A program made the position numbers and the translations under genes. Below the pieces are notes generated by a model. It searched no databases and was not told the DNA's origin. It worked only from the letters and a program-made list of their open reading frames with translations. DNA of 64,000 nucleotides from Thuidium tamariscinum (Eukaryota > Streptophyta > Bryopsida > Hypnales > Thuidiaceae). Positions 37,309-48,460 of this stretch are shown piece by piece; positions within the stretch are counted from its first letter, which is position 1; each line of letters opens with the position of its first letter. The DNA lies in the NCBI GenBank assembly GCA_947034885.2, contig OX344753.2, forward strand, positions 8,184,001 through 8,248,000, written 5' to 3'.

Positions 37309-37613
37309 TACATCAATTTATCCGGGAAAAAAACTCTCACTTACGTATCCAATTATATAAATAACTATAAGAGTCACTATATAAATCTCGCCGTGGAGAC
37401 CAGGGCCACCCAAAATAATGACAACGACGAAGACGAACGTCGCCGACGGACGGACGCACGAACGTCCGTCTGCCACCACTCACTCACCCCCCGGCCGCAC
37501 GTTTTCCATCCAACCGAGCGTCCACGGGTCCCCGCTGCACCCTGCAGCACGGCACGTCTGGATGAGCGAGGCGGGCAAACGGACGAGTTCAATGAACTGG
37601 TCATCGGGTTTCC

Positions 37614-37637
37614 ATCGTCGTCGTCGTCGTCGTCGTC
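37614..37637. repeat. CGT/TCG trinucleotide microsatellite
   Basis: About eight TCG units in the upstream region of the left CBP60 copy. The mirrored array in the right arm (about 56932-56955) has the same number of units. That is notable because such arrays normally drift quickly in length. Confidence 0.85.
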
Positions 37638-38508
37638 TCCTCTCTCGTCTGGAAGGGGCCGGCTGGTGGCTGGCTGGTCGCCCCAGAACCTATTGCAGCT
37701 TTTGCTGAAGCTTGCAAATCGGCCGGTTGCAAATCCTTCTGGTTTCTTACTTCTTCTAAGTTCGTACTGTTTTCAGTTTGGCTCCTGAAGGTTACCTGAG
37801 TGGCTGTTGGTTTAGGATTGCAGGCCGGGAAGCCAGGCCAGGCTGCTGAGCTTAACGAGAATGGACTTGGTCTTGAGCCTGTGAGCAGGGAATAGCCTAG
37901 GTTCTCGCCACCTTGTGCGCGTCAGGGTCGGGGAAGGAGCGGCGTAGTTTCGGCGGACCTTCTCGAGAACCTGCGGCAGGGGATCTTGTTGGAATATTTT
38001 CCTATTGGAGGACCTGCCCTAGCACTTTGGAGGATGGGTGGGCACAGTGGTTAAGCGAAGCGCGGAGTGAGGGTCTGGATTTTCAGAACGGTGTGCCAGT
38101 CAGGGATCCAGCTTCAAGGCTCCGGAGCGTTTGCGACTCATGAGACGGTCTCTGCGACGGGCCCGACCACACCACTTGCTGTTGTCCATCTGATATCCGG
38201 ACGGAGTAGTTCGGAGAACGAGAGCCCGGGAGGAATTTCGTGGTGGCTGTCGCCTGGCGATCCGAAGGATAGAATCTCAGTGAGGAAGCTTCCTTTCGAC
38301 CTTTCGAAGGGTCGCTGCAGTTTCAGGGACAGTTTGAAGGTCTGATACGAGTTCTGTTAGTGTGAGAAGCAGGAATTGGTGAGGGTTAGAATCGGGGTGC
38401 GGCTTAACCTTCGCGTCGGGAATTCCCGGGATTTGGAGAGCCAAGCCCGGCGTTGGAGAATTTCAGACCGTCATCCTGGCTTATCCTGCAGTGAGCTCAA
38501 CGGCCCGA

Positions 38509-41500
38509 ATGAGTATGTCGAGAGAGAAACGAGCGCTGGACCGAGATGCGTCCAAAGACGGGATGCCGGATGAGAAGCGGGCGCGGCCTCAGCTCGCCAG
38601 GTGCGTGCGGAACCCGTCCGTGCTTCGGTGTTTTCGTGTTGGGCATTCACTTGTGCGTGTGTTGATTTTGGTGAATTCACACTGTTGTCGTGGCTGGTGT
38701 GCGCAGTGTGATTGTGGAGGCCGTGAAAATGGACAGCCTGCAGAAACTTTGCTCCACTCTCGAGCCTCTTCTTCGTCGAGTGGTGAGCGCTCTATCCATC
38801 CATTGTGAAGGAGTCGATGTCTCTCTGTTTCAGCTTCGGTACTAGGGTTGCCAAAGAAACTCACCTCTTTGTGCAAGTAATTGGAGCCCGTGTAAGCTCT
38901 CTCCGGTACTTGCCGAGTGCTCTATATGAACCGGTGAACGGCTCTGGAGAGTGCTGCTGGCATCAATTTTGATGCCCGTTGCTTGGGAATGAACTACTTT
39001 TAAGATGATGATAGATCTGTTTGTCAATTCAAAAATCCACTTCAAGTGTAGGCATGGCTGTTCTGTGGTCATTCTGAGTCCCTCTATGAATTTGGTAGCG
39101 CGACGTTTTGAGTTTTCGAGTTTCTTTGTGCATTTTGAATTCGGACCTGAGCTTCCTCTCTAGCGAGACATTGCAGCCGAAGGGAGGTGTGTGCGTATTT
39201 GATAGCTCATATATAAAACAAGTTAAACGGTTGTATGCTCCAATAATGCAGGTTGGAGAGGAGGTGGAGCGTGCACTTGCTAAGTTTGCTCCTCCGAAAG
39301 CGGGAGTGAGGTATGCTAATGGATATCATGTTGATCTTTCGTATCTATCCCAAGCCTTTGATTGCAAATTTTTTTCAGTGAAGTCATTTGATAAATGCCG
39401 GACAGGTTTTGAATGTAATTGCGAGCGGAGACGTCTGGTGTTTTCTTCAATTGTGCTCTCTTCTACAGGACCTCACCGAAAAGGATACAGGGTCCAGATC
39501 AGCAAAATCTGCGTCTCCAATTCAGGAATAAGTTAGCGCTTCCTCTGTTCACCGGAAGTAAAGTGGAAGGGGAGCAGGGGTCCGCCATTCATGTGGTGTT
39601 ACAGCATGCGGGCACCGGCCAAGTTGTGACCACGGGCCCCGAAGCCTCCGCCAAGCTGGACATTGTGGTGTTAGAAGGCGATTTCACAGCGGAGGATGAG
39701 GACAATTGGAGTCAGGAGGAATTCGAAAACTTCGAGGTCCGTGAACGAGACGGGAAGAGGCCTCTTTTGACCGGAGATCTTAGTGTGACCCTGAAGGACG
39801 GTGTGGGCACCCTGGGCGAGTTGACGTTCACAGATAACTCGAGTTGGATCCGCAGTCGCAAGTTCCGTCTGGGCGTGAAGATTTCGTCTGGGTTTTGCGA
39901 GGGCCTGCGAATTCGGGAAGCCAAGACGGAGGCCTTCACTGTGAAGGATCATCGCGGAGAACGTATGTTTTCCATTTCTTCTGTGGCTAGAGTAGCTTCT
40001 CCTCTGTGCGTCGGCATCGTTTTCATCACACGGTGTTTTCGTTGTTGTATCCGTGGGATGGGTCATACCTTGAGTGTAAGAATTGCTCCATGTTTGTTTG
40101 ACGAAGTGATCTGCAAGAGTGAGTGAGGTTCTGATTGCTCGCTGTGAATGTGTCTGAAGTGGTCCTTCCTCTGTCTCTGATCGTCGTTGTCGTTGCTGTG
40201 TCCAGTTTACAAGAAGCACTATCCTCCTGCCTTGATTGATGAGGTTTGGCGACTGGACAAGATAGGGAAAGATGGAGCTTTCCACAAGCGTCTCAACAGT
40301 GCCCATATAATGACAGTGGAGGATTTTCTGCGCTTGGTGGTCATGGATCCTCAAAGGCTCCGTAATGTAAGTTTGACTTGGCGAATCTAGTGAGCTTTGT
40401 TATCGTGGTCGCCGTCGTTTTGGTTCCTGACCAGTGAATTTCGCTGGAGCGCTGCGGTGGTGTTCTGCTTTCGGGAAGATGTCCGATCCCGTCTGAGACG
40501 CTGTGTGTGTGTGTGTTTTTTTTCTGTTCAGATCTTGGGGAATGGAATGTCCAACAAGATGTGGGAGGGCACCGTGGAGCACGCCAAGACTTGCGTTTTG
40601 AGTGGGAAGTTGCACGTGTACTATGCCGACGAGAAGCAAAACATTGGCGTCATATTCAACAACATCTTCCAGCTGATGGGTCTGATCGCTGATGGATCGT
40701 ATATGTCCGTGGATTCGCTCTCTGACAGCGAGAAGGTTCGTAGGAAACTCGTCCAGCGTTGACATGTGGTGTCTGCGTAAATTTAGCATACTTTCACGTG
40801 GATTCACTAATTTTCCTCGACGCTTTTCAGTTCCCCCTTTCTCCAGAGAATTTTCTTTTTTCGGAGGGGTTCCCATTGAATTCCTTTTCGGTTCTGTGTG
40901 TGTTGCTGAACCAGTGTATCTGCCTTGGTGCATCCAGGTGTATGTGGACAAACTCGTAAAAGTGGCCTATGAGAATTGGGAGAATGTGGTGGAGTACGAC
41001 GGGGAGGCCTTGATCGGGGTGAAGACGTATCAAGCCAAAGGGTTCGATGCCCGGACCGAGGATCCGCTGGGAGGGGGTCGCAATATGTCCAATATTCACT
41101 CGCAAGGTCCGAGTCTGAACCATCAGCAGGCATACAGACATGCCAATTACTTTTAGAGGGAGGGGATACACTTAATGTCGATTCGCATGAGTTTCACTTG
41201 CACAGAAAGAAAAAGGATGTGAATGGTGGGAGAGTGAGGAAAACGGAGCCAGCTGTGTGAGTTTGCAACTTCCCTTCCCTGAGGGGCTACCATGACGGAG
41301 TGGTGTTTTCCCTGCGAGCCAGCCCCCGGCCCACAGGGGTTTCTGAATCCTGTTGAGAGCTTTCAGGTATAGCCTGGCCAACGTTGTACATGCACATTTA
41401 GTGACTGCCAGGAGAGAGTTGACTGCAGTTTTGTTTGTTACTTCCACGGCCATCCGTTCGTGTGCCATAGCAAAATTCATTCCACTTTGTGCTTGTGCGG

Positions 41501-42895
41501 GGTTCTTCCATTAATTGGCTCAGTACTGGTGCTAACTATTTTTTTCCTATCCAATCAATAGAAGAGTCGGTCTATCCTGGACAGCTCTTGTTCACTGTAG
41601 CTCTGATGTGTTGCATTCTTGTTTTTCTTCTTCAATGTTTTTCTCTGAAGGCGTTTTTATGGCACAGGCTGGTTTCCGTAACGCTTGTAGCTTCTCGTGT
41701 AGTGTAGCTTTTCTGTCCAGGTTGTAGTAATGATCTGATTCTCAACCAATGAGTAGCGCGAGTGCTTGCATTTCTCCTTGTTGGAAGACTCAAATGCCTG
41801 AGTTCTAACAGTGAAACGCCTTTGCTGGGTGGAGTGCTGCTCAGGTGACCCCCAGTGTATGTTCTATGGAGAGAACATGTACGAGCAGTGTCCATTTCAG
41901 GGGTTGGTGTCACCTGAGCTTCTGCACTCGTTGGGTGGGAGCGCTGCTCAGGTGACACCCAGTGTGTGTTCTGTGGAAAGAACGTGCACCAGGGGTGTAC
42001 GCTTGAGGTGGGGGTGTCACCTGAGCGCGGTCAGCACGAGTCCGGTGTTGAGCGTCCTGTGCACTCGAATCAATGCTTATTTCAGTGCAAGAGGGCCACT
42101 TCCAAGTCACATTCCAGTTTGGATGTGTATTTGTGTAGCTGATTCATTGCATGTCTCGCCAACCGTGCAGGTAGTGCAGGGAGTGGAGGAGGATCAGGGT
42201 CTCTTTCGTATGCACAGGAACCGCTAGCTTCTCGTGCACCGCGGTCTTTTTCGGGTCCTGTTAGTCAGCTGCCAGACAACCATAGCATCACGGGGCCTAC
42301 CCTGCAAATGAACAGCAGCATGGAGGCTCGGCACCAGCAGCCTGCGTTAGCTACTCCACCTGAGAAACAGCTGCTGGGAGGTCATGCAGGGCTGACTGGC
42401 TTAGCCCTTGGGCCCCCTCAAAGCGCCTCGAGCTCTGGGATGACTGCACTGCCTTTGGCAACTGACACCTCGGGCGAGAATGACTGGCAGCGACGTGATT
42501 TGAGAAAGCAGGAGAGCTTCGGCAGGCTGTTTGCTGGCACTGGCACTGGTGCGCTTCCGGACGATGTGACGGAGGAGGAGCTTCGTGCGCGAAGCCTGGA
42601 GCTTTTAGAGAATGAGGATATGCACACCCAGATTCAGCAACTGCTGCGCATGTATAATGGCCAGGTAGGGGACATTCCATTTAGCCCTTACGGTCCCATT
42701 CCTGGAGACGATGCTTTTCCATTTGTTGGTTTACCTGGTGATGAAGCTGTTGGGGAGCATAAACCTCCCCGTGCCAATGGCAAGGCGTATGTGGGCTGGT
42801 TGAAGCTGAAGGCTGCTTTGCATTGGGGTATTTTCATTCGGAAACGTGCCGCCGCGCGGCGGGCTCAGCTGGAAGAGGTTGATGAGGAGTCGTGA
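38509..42895 (+). CDS. Calmodulin-binding protein 60 (CBP60) transcription factor, left copy
   Basis: CBP60 proteins are plant nuclear DNA-binding factors linking calcium/calmodulin to salicylate and defence gene expression. Eight exons: 38509-38600, 38707-38782, 39252-39310, 39469-39962, 40206-40366, 40532-40735, 40938-41106, 42171-42895; phases close to give 659 aa. N-terminal region [16 protein letters not shown] with [10 protein letters not shown] (31-70); conserved core about 85-360, including [15 protein letters not shown] and [18 protein letters not shown]. The C-terminal basic helix (624-652) with W628, W637 and [10 protein letters not shown] is the calmodulin-binding site of canonical CBP60s, unlike CBP60g or SARD1. 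ATG 38509 is chosen; 38515 is also possible. Intron 7 is long (41107-42170) and its donor (CAAG/GTCCGA) is weak; without it the frame stops at 41156 and lacks the calmodulin site. Confidence 0.92.
41827..42036 (+). repeat. Tandem duplication with hairpins inside CBP60 intron 7
   Basis: Two units of about 105 bp begin GGGTGG and carry GCTGCTCAGGTGACMCCCAG, a TGTTCTRTGGARAGAAC block, and end with GGTGTCACCTGAG. In each unit CTCAGGTGAC near the start pairs with GTCACCTGAG near the end, so each can fold as a hairpin. The mirrored copy is at about 52533-52742. Confidence 0.8.
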
Positions 42896-43740
42896 CATCC
42901 ACAAAGCATTGGGGTTGTAGTTGTTTAAGACTGATTCTTTTTATTCCTCCTGTCTCGCTTGGAGCCATTTTCTCGAGGCATTGGCTCAGGAGAGTGCAGG
43001 CGTGCAAGGCTACCACACTGTTGATGGCTGGACACTCCTGCGAGTGCTCTTGGCCGTAGGCTGTATATACTCCAGTTCTATACTGGATCAGATCTCTCCC
43101 TGTTTTTCCCGCTCCTGTAGAGACATTTACTACGCAGTCATGGTTTATTATGGGATTTGGTGAAGGGACACGCACTTGTTTATTTAGTTAGTTTGAGCTT
43201 TTTCGCGGTATGGGAATTCGCTTGTGTGGCTGGCTATGATCGACGCACTTCTCAGTTCCATGCTTTTATATTGTAGTATTTAATGCTTGAAGATTTTTGG
43301 TTTTGGAGCTCCCTTTGTTCCGTGGGACGCTATATTGCGTTCCTCCCTCCTTTAGTTGGGCTGGAACAAGTTTTACACAAGGGATCCGATTAGGTTTTTT
43401 CACTCTGCAGGGTTCTCTTGTGCTCTGAGTTCTCACGATGTGGAGTACTGCTGGCCCTCAGACCAGCTTGGTAGGGTATTCTTATGGTGCGGGTCGCTTC
43501 CATGTATATTGGAGTTGAATTGAATCAGTTATCCCTGTAGCGCTGCTGCGGACGCTCACTGTGCGATGGATGACAGAATTGTTGCATGTAAGACAGAAGT
43601 GCAATTGTTCATCCTTGGAATTTTGTGCCAAAAGGGGGAGATCTTGCAGTTGTTCATCCTTGGAGTTTTGTGTGAAAAGGGGGAGGTCTTGCATAGTAGT
43701 TTGGCCTCCAATGAGTATCTTTGTTTTTTTCTAAAGTACT
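42896..43740 (+). other. CBP60 3' region, left copy
   Basis: Moderately GC-rich unique-looking DNA following the stop codon; part is presumably 3' untranslated region. A direct repeat of about 50 bp (TTGTTCATCCTTGGARTTTTG followed by AAAAGGGGGAG) lies at about 43605-43690. Short open frames here are repeat-derived and not supported as genes. Confidence 0.5.
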
Positions 43741-43808
43741 CCCTAGTACTCCTTGGTACTCCCTTGGTCCCACTAAAAACCTCCAAATATCTTCCCCTTG
43801 AGGAATTA

Positions 43809-44517
43809 GGGTGATTGCAAGAAGCATTGTGTGGGTTTTGTTGCATTTTCATGTTTTTTTGGGAGTACTTTAAAATTAGAAAAATAAACTTTAAAAATTT
43901 AAAATAATGTGACTAATGTATACACCTTTGAGTAAAGGCAAACACCAAAGGAAATGAATACAAAAATTTTCTAAGTAGGAGAACTAGAAAAGTGCCAAAT
44001 CTATAAAAAAAATTACATATTTTGATGTTTTAATTAGGAAAAAATAGGAAAACATTTTTTAACCCCTAAAATGAAAATCAGTCGTTTGTGACAACTTTAT
44101 GGAGATGTCCATTTACCAAAAAACTCACCAAAATCATTTTGTACATGCTTCAAAATGCAAGCAAAAAGAGGCTCACTTTGTGGACTTCTACACCACATAA
44201 AAATAATTCTTTTTAGAATTCTTTTGGTCAATAGTTACAAGTACCATCTCTTCCAAATTTTAGCTCAAAATTAATTTTTTTGGGTGTTAAATAGTACTAA
44301 AAAACACCAAATTGGCAAGTGTAACATTCTATTCTCAGATAGGTAACTATTTTTAAAAATTACAAAAAAACAACATAAACAAGGTGTATAATAGTAATGA
44401 GTACCTTCCCTATAAATCTTGAATCATTTAATGTGAAAACACAAAAGTTATGGCCAAAAAATAAATTAGCACACATCATGTAATGCAAAATAGTATACGT
44501 GTTTCTTGCAATCACCC
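43809..44517. mobile_element. PIF-like element in left arm (709 bp)
   Basis: Terminal repeats GGGTGATTGCAAGAAGCA and, from the right, GGGTGATTGCAAGAAACA. Flanks are TTA and TCA, a 3-bp target with one mismatch. The related empty sequence near 28585-28615 lacks it, showing a real insertion. It is non-coding. Diverged relatives are at 47085-47432, 57270-57413 (part) and 63635-63828. It is present in both arms, so it predates the palindrome. Confidence 0.75.
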
Positions 44518-45955
44518 TCATTGTGCTAGCAATACGCATTGCATGCATTCAAGAATGAGTAATCCATCCCTTGGATCTATGCAAAATCTTAAGCTTAGGC
44601 ATTGCCATTTTGGCACCCAAAATCCATGTGGCACGTATGATATTTGAACATAGTTTGTGATTGTTGCCAGCTCTATCATTTTAGATGGTTTAAAAGGATG
44701 GTAACAACAATGGGATCCTAGAAATATGTTCCCTAACCTAAATATTTGCAATAAGGAAACCTACCTCACTTTATGAACAAATTTTCATAGTGCCAAAGTG
44801 GTTACTAAACCCATAGTCAACAATATTGTCTGAGGAAGCAATTAGTACGAGGTTCCCCATATGGGCAAGCACAAGCTAGGCCAAAGGAATGCCCCCAAAT
44901 TGTTTCACTTGCCCCCACAAGGTTGTTCAACATAGCTAACATTCAAATAAGAATCAAAATCAAGAAACAGAGCTTTTTAGCAGGACAAAAATTTTGCTTC
45001 ATTTGGAGGTTTAGGGTGGGACAAAGGCAATAGATTATTTGCACTATTTCAAAAAAGATGATTTCCACGGAGACCAACCCATTCTTAGAAGGTTAAGGAA
45101 GGTTTAGATTAGGTCACCAAAAATCTATAAGACAATGGATGGCATGCATGGGTGAATGGACCAATTCCTAGATGGTTGTGTTAGAATCCCCCCATGCTCC
45201 CTAGGAAATTGAACGGGTTTTTTTGAAATAACAAAAAGTAATCATCATTTGCAATTCCTTCTTGTTTCTATTGCCTACCACTAGTATGGACCCGAAAACA
45301 AAAATCTATACTAAATTTATAGTCCAATCAAGAAAGAAGGTGGAAAACACAACATGAAGGGGGAAAATGTAGGGATGGACAATGTGAATATTGATGCATT
45401 AACTAAGTAGTTTTCAAATCAATGAATATTGTCTTGACATTGGGTTGACATTAGCACTAGGTTTGGTGATCATTAGGTAAATTTTAGTGATAATGATGTT
45501 ACTTTTTGTTTTTTGTTTTTGTTTTTTTAGTTAGAGTTTTATTAATTTAGAATTATGAGAGTTTGGTGGCACCTATGATTGGATTTTTTACATGGTGGTT
45601 TTATTTCTTTTTTATGATGTAGATTTTGTATTCGTGCTTGGAAGCATGGAATGATTGCATCTAGGATATTGATGGCTTTTATATCCTTTTACCATCGCTT
45701 CAAAGTGTTAGAGTTTTATTTGTTTTAGATAATAGCCCCTAGTTTTTTTTAATCACTTTTGGTCTTTAGATTTTCTTAGAACTATTAAGTATCCATATAA
45801 ATAAATTTGGAGATGAAATGTGGAGGAGGTATTCTATAAGTAGACTTGTAGCTATTGCCTAAAGGATCTCTAAAAGTCATTGATTCTTAAAAATTTTAAT
45901 TTTGTGGTATAGAACTATAGAAGTTTACAAAGCTAGTTTTTTTTGCAACTTGCAT

Positions 45956-46440
45956 CACTAGAAGAAAAATGTGTCTACCACAATCAACTTGAATGGAACT
46001 TTGTATCCTATGCAATTGCCCTACAACTACAACCCTTTGTATTTGCACCAACTTTGATGTATAAATTGTTGTAGTTGCAAATTATTCGCAAGTTGAAATT
46101 TAGGATTACATGAATGTAACCGAAGAACTAATGTGAGTCCAATGTGTCAAACTACAATTGTATATAAATGCAACTAAAAAGCATTTACAATGCTAGTGGA
46201 AAATAATTAGAGTTCAACTAGAAAACAACTATAATATGACTATAGAGTAACTACAATGTATATAGAAAGCAACTTAGCTTGACTAGAGTTTGACTAAAAA
46301 ACAACTAGAATATAACTAAAATACAACTAAATTACAACTAGCATGCAACCAAAAAACTACTAAAATGCGATTAGGAAATGAGTAGATTACAACTTGAAAA
46401 CAATTAGCATGCAATTAAAACATGAATAAATTGCCACTAG
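45956..46440 (+). repeat. CACTA-like end followed by degenerate short repeats
   Basis: CACTAGAAGAAAAATGTG at 45956 resembles CACTA terminal repeats. From about 46150 to 46440 a motif of roughly 10-12 bp close to CAACTARAAT recurs more than fifteen times (AACTAGAAAAC, AACTACAATG, AACTAAAATAC). Arrays of short subterminal repeats are typical of CACTA transposons, where they bind the transposase. No matching far end was found, so this may be a fragment. Confidence 0.5.
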
Positions 46441-47084
46441 TAGTTTTTGAGTGTTTTTGGTGAAAACATAGTCAAAAAACTGTAGGGGTTAAGTCTTTTA
46501 TTAATTGTCTCATATCAATTGTTAAGAACAACATTTGGTTGGATATATAAGAGTTATAAGTTATAGCATTTTTATGTAATGAATTTTGATAATGAAATTC
46601 TAATATTTCTACATTTTGAAGATTTTTACACTTAGTAGATTTCTATAGTCCATATAAATCTATAAACATTTAAAGCTTAAGAAATTTTTGGATTTGGTGA
46701 TCTGAAAAGAAGATAGATCTCAAATTCTAAATCTACAAGTCATTGAGATTAAAATTTCAAAATTTCAAAAACTATAAGTAAGAAACAAATTTTACATTAG
46801 TTGCAAACAAGTTGCATATAAAGTGTACATAAATTGCACATGAGTTGCAAACAAGTCACAAACAAGTAAGTTCTACATAAACATTGATGTCAAAAGAGTT
46901 CATTGATGAACTTCCATGTACTAGGTTGTTGGATGAGAAATAACGTTGTGAAATCTTTGTAACTAGAACTTGTTTCACTACAACTACAGATTCTAAATTG
47001 ACACCCAATTGCAAACGTCTCATGCAACTACAAAACCAATTGTAAATAGTAGTAAAAGAAATCCTAATTTTCTTTTTGTTCATT

Positions 47085-47432
47085 TCAAGATATTGAAATA
47101 TTATTTAGTGGTCTTTAGTGTGAATGACCATTGCAATAAAGTTGTTACAAATGGAATTTTTTCTAATTAAATTTTTTTTTTTATATCTTTTTTTCTAATT
47201 AAAACATCATAGTTTCTAGGATTTTTGTAGATTTGGCACTATTCTACATGTCCGACTTTGAAAAAAATTCTACGTTATTCCTTCACTAGGTACCTTCATT
47301 CTAAAGTATATACATTGGCCTTATTTTTAAAATTGTCTTAGAATTATATTTTTCAAAAATTTTAAATATACTGGAAAACTAAGCATGATTATTGTAAAAA
47401 TGAAACAAAATGAACATAATTTTCTCGCAATC
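47085..47432 (+). repeat. Diverged copy of the PIF-like arm element
   Basis: Collinear with the right-arm element 50052-50760. Shared landmarks are AAAGTTGTTACAAATGG, GATTTGGCACTATTCTA, GTACCTTCATTCTAAAGTAT and, at the end, a CTCGCAATCAC block. The left part of the element was not found. Confidence 0.55.
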
Positions 47433-47660
47433 ACATACAAATCAAAGAAAAGGGCAACCAAATGTTCAACCAAACTAATTTAAGACCTTATATGTGATCT
47501 GGATACTTTCCTTCATATGCCATATTCATAACACTTTGCATGGTCAAATCACATATAAATAGGTGATTGCATTGTTGTAGTTTGGATTTGCTAAGGCAAG
47601 CTCTATATGATGTCCCTAGATCCTAACAACTAGGCTCTTTGAAGTAGCATTTCCAAATTA

Positions 47661-48018
47661 TAAGAGGATTTTCAGTTGTTGTATAAGACTGCGAGTTCTC
47701 AAACGCTGGGAACGCATTGGGAACTCTGGGAATGCGATGTTGATGTGGTCGAGCGACTACCACGTCAGAAAATAATAATTTTTTATTAATTTTAATTAAA
47801 TATTAAATATTTTTTAAATATTTTTTCGAAAAAAAAATATTTTCTTAAATCATTTTTTTCTCTCTTTAATACATTCTGAAGTTTTTTGAAAAAAAAAATT
47901 TAATTTTTTTTTTTCAAAATTCAAAAATTCAGACCAGCAGGGGGCTGGTCTGTAGCAGTGGGAACAATTTTGGGGAACACCCCTGAAACGGTCTTCTGGG
48001 GGCCCAAAAATCCTCTTA
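47661..48018. mobile_element. GC-contrasting element with short inverted ends
   Basis: TAAGAGGATTTT at the left end is repeated in inverse at the right end. GC-rich ends (47690-47770 and 47930-48005) flank a very AT-rich core. A CAGACCAGC/GCTGGTCTG hairpin lies at 47931-47953. The target duplication is unclear and the class is unknown. Confidence 0.5.
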
Positions 48019-48230
48019 TGGTTTTTAGATGTGATAGAGGATCATTCCTACAAACCTACACAATAATATAAGAATGGAAGATTGATCTTAATAGCAACCA
48101 AGACACTTGGATTTCGTATAGGCAATCACATGTACCTAGTTCACTTCTACCATAGTTTAAGTAGAAAAATTTCAATTTCTAAGAATAATTTTATCAATAT
48201 TGTAGCTTCTACAAAAAAAAATGCCAAGAA

Positions 48231-48460
48231 TACTACAAGAGAAAGGGGTCTTTAAGTATAGTCCTAGAAATAAGATTTTAGGTAATGACCTTTTTATGAG
48301 ATTTTCAATAAGAACTTACTAAAAATACGTGTATTTTTAGTAAAATTTTATTAAAAAGACACATATCTTTACTAAATTTTTATTGAAAATCTCATAAAAA
48401 GGTCATTACTTTAAATCTATTTTAAAGACTATACTTAAAATACCCCTTTTTCTTGTAGAG
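48231..48460. mobile_element. CACTA-type MITE, diverged (230 bp)
   Basis: The ends have decayed to TACTACAAGAGAAAGGGG and, from the right, CTCTACAAGAAAAAGGGG, but GAA flanks both sides (48228-48230 and 48461-48463). The inner hairpin retains TAGTAAAATTTTATTAAAA and GTAATGACCTTTTTATGAG with its partner. The two arms are more diverged than in the copy at 28283, so this is an older insertion. Confidence 0.75.

Larger units (their letters stand above)
37420..45464 (+). repeat. Left arm of a large palindrome (8,045 bp)
   Basis: The arm is the reverse complement of 49105-57149, with a constant coordinate sum of 94569 from end to end. No insertion or deletion therefore separates the arms, and every stretch compared by eye was identical, coding and non-coding alike. 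The arm carries about 1.09 kb upstream of CBP60, the whole gene, its 3' region, a 709-bp PIF-like element and part of a dispersed repeat. Outer end GACAACGACG; inner end CACTAGGTTT. Confidence 0.97.

Noticed and set aside
37297-37788. 163-codon frame across the left palindrome edge
   Set aside because: Begins in a MITE and crosses into the arm, is full of Ser from the TCG microsatellite, and has no counterpart on the right side.
39671-40354. 227-codon minus-strand frame and its mirror at 54215-54898, plus a 183-codon frame at 40400-40951 and its mirror
   Set aside because: They lie antisense to conserved CBP60 exons, run across its introns, and show no protein-family features; they are by-products of exon composition.
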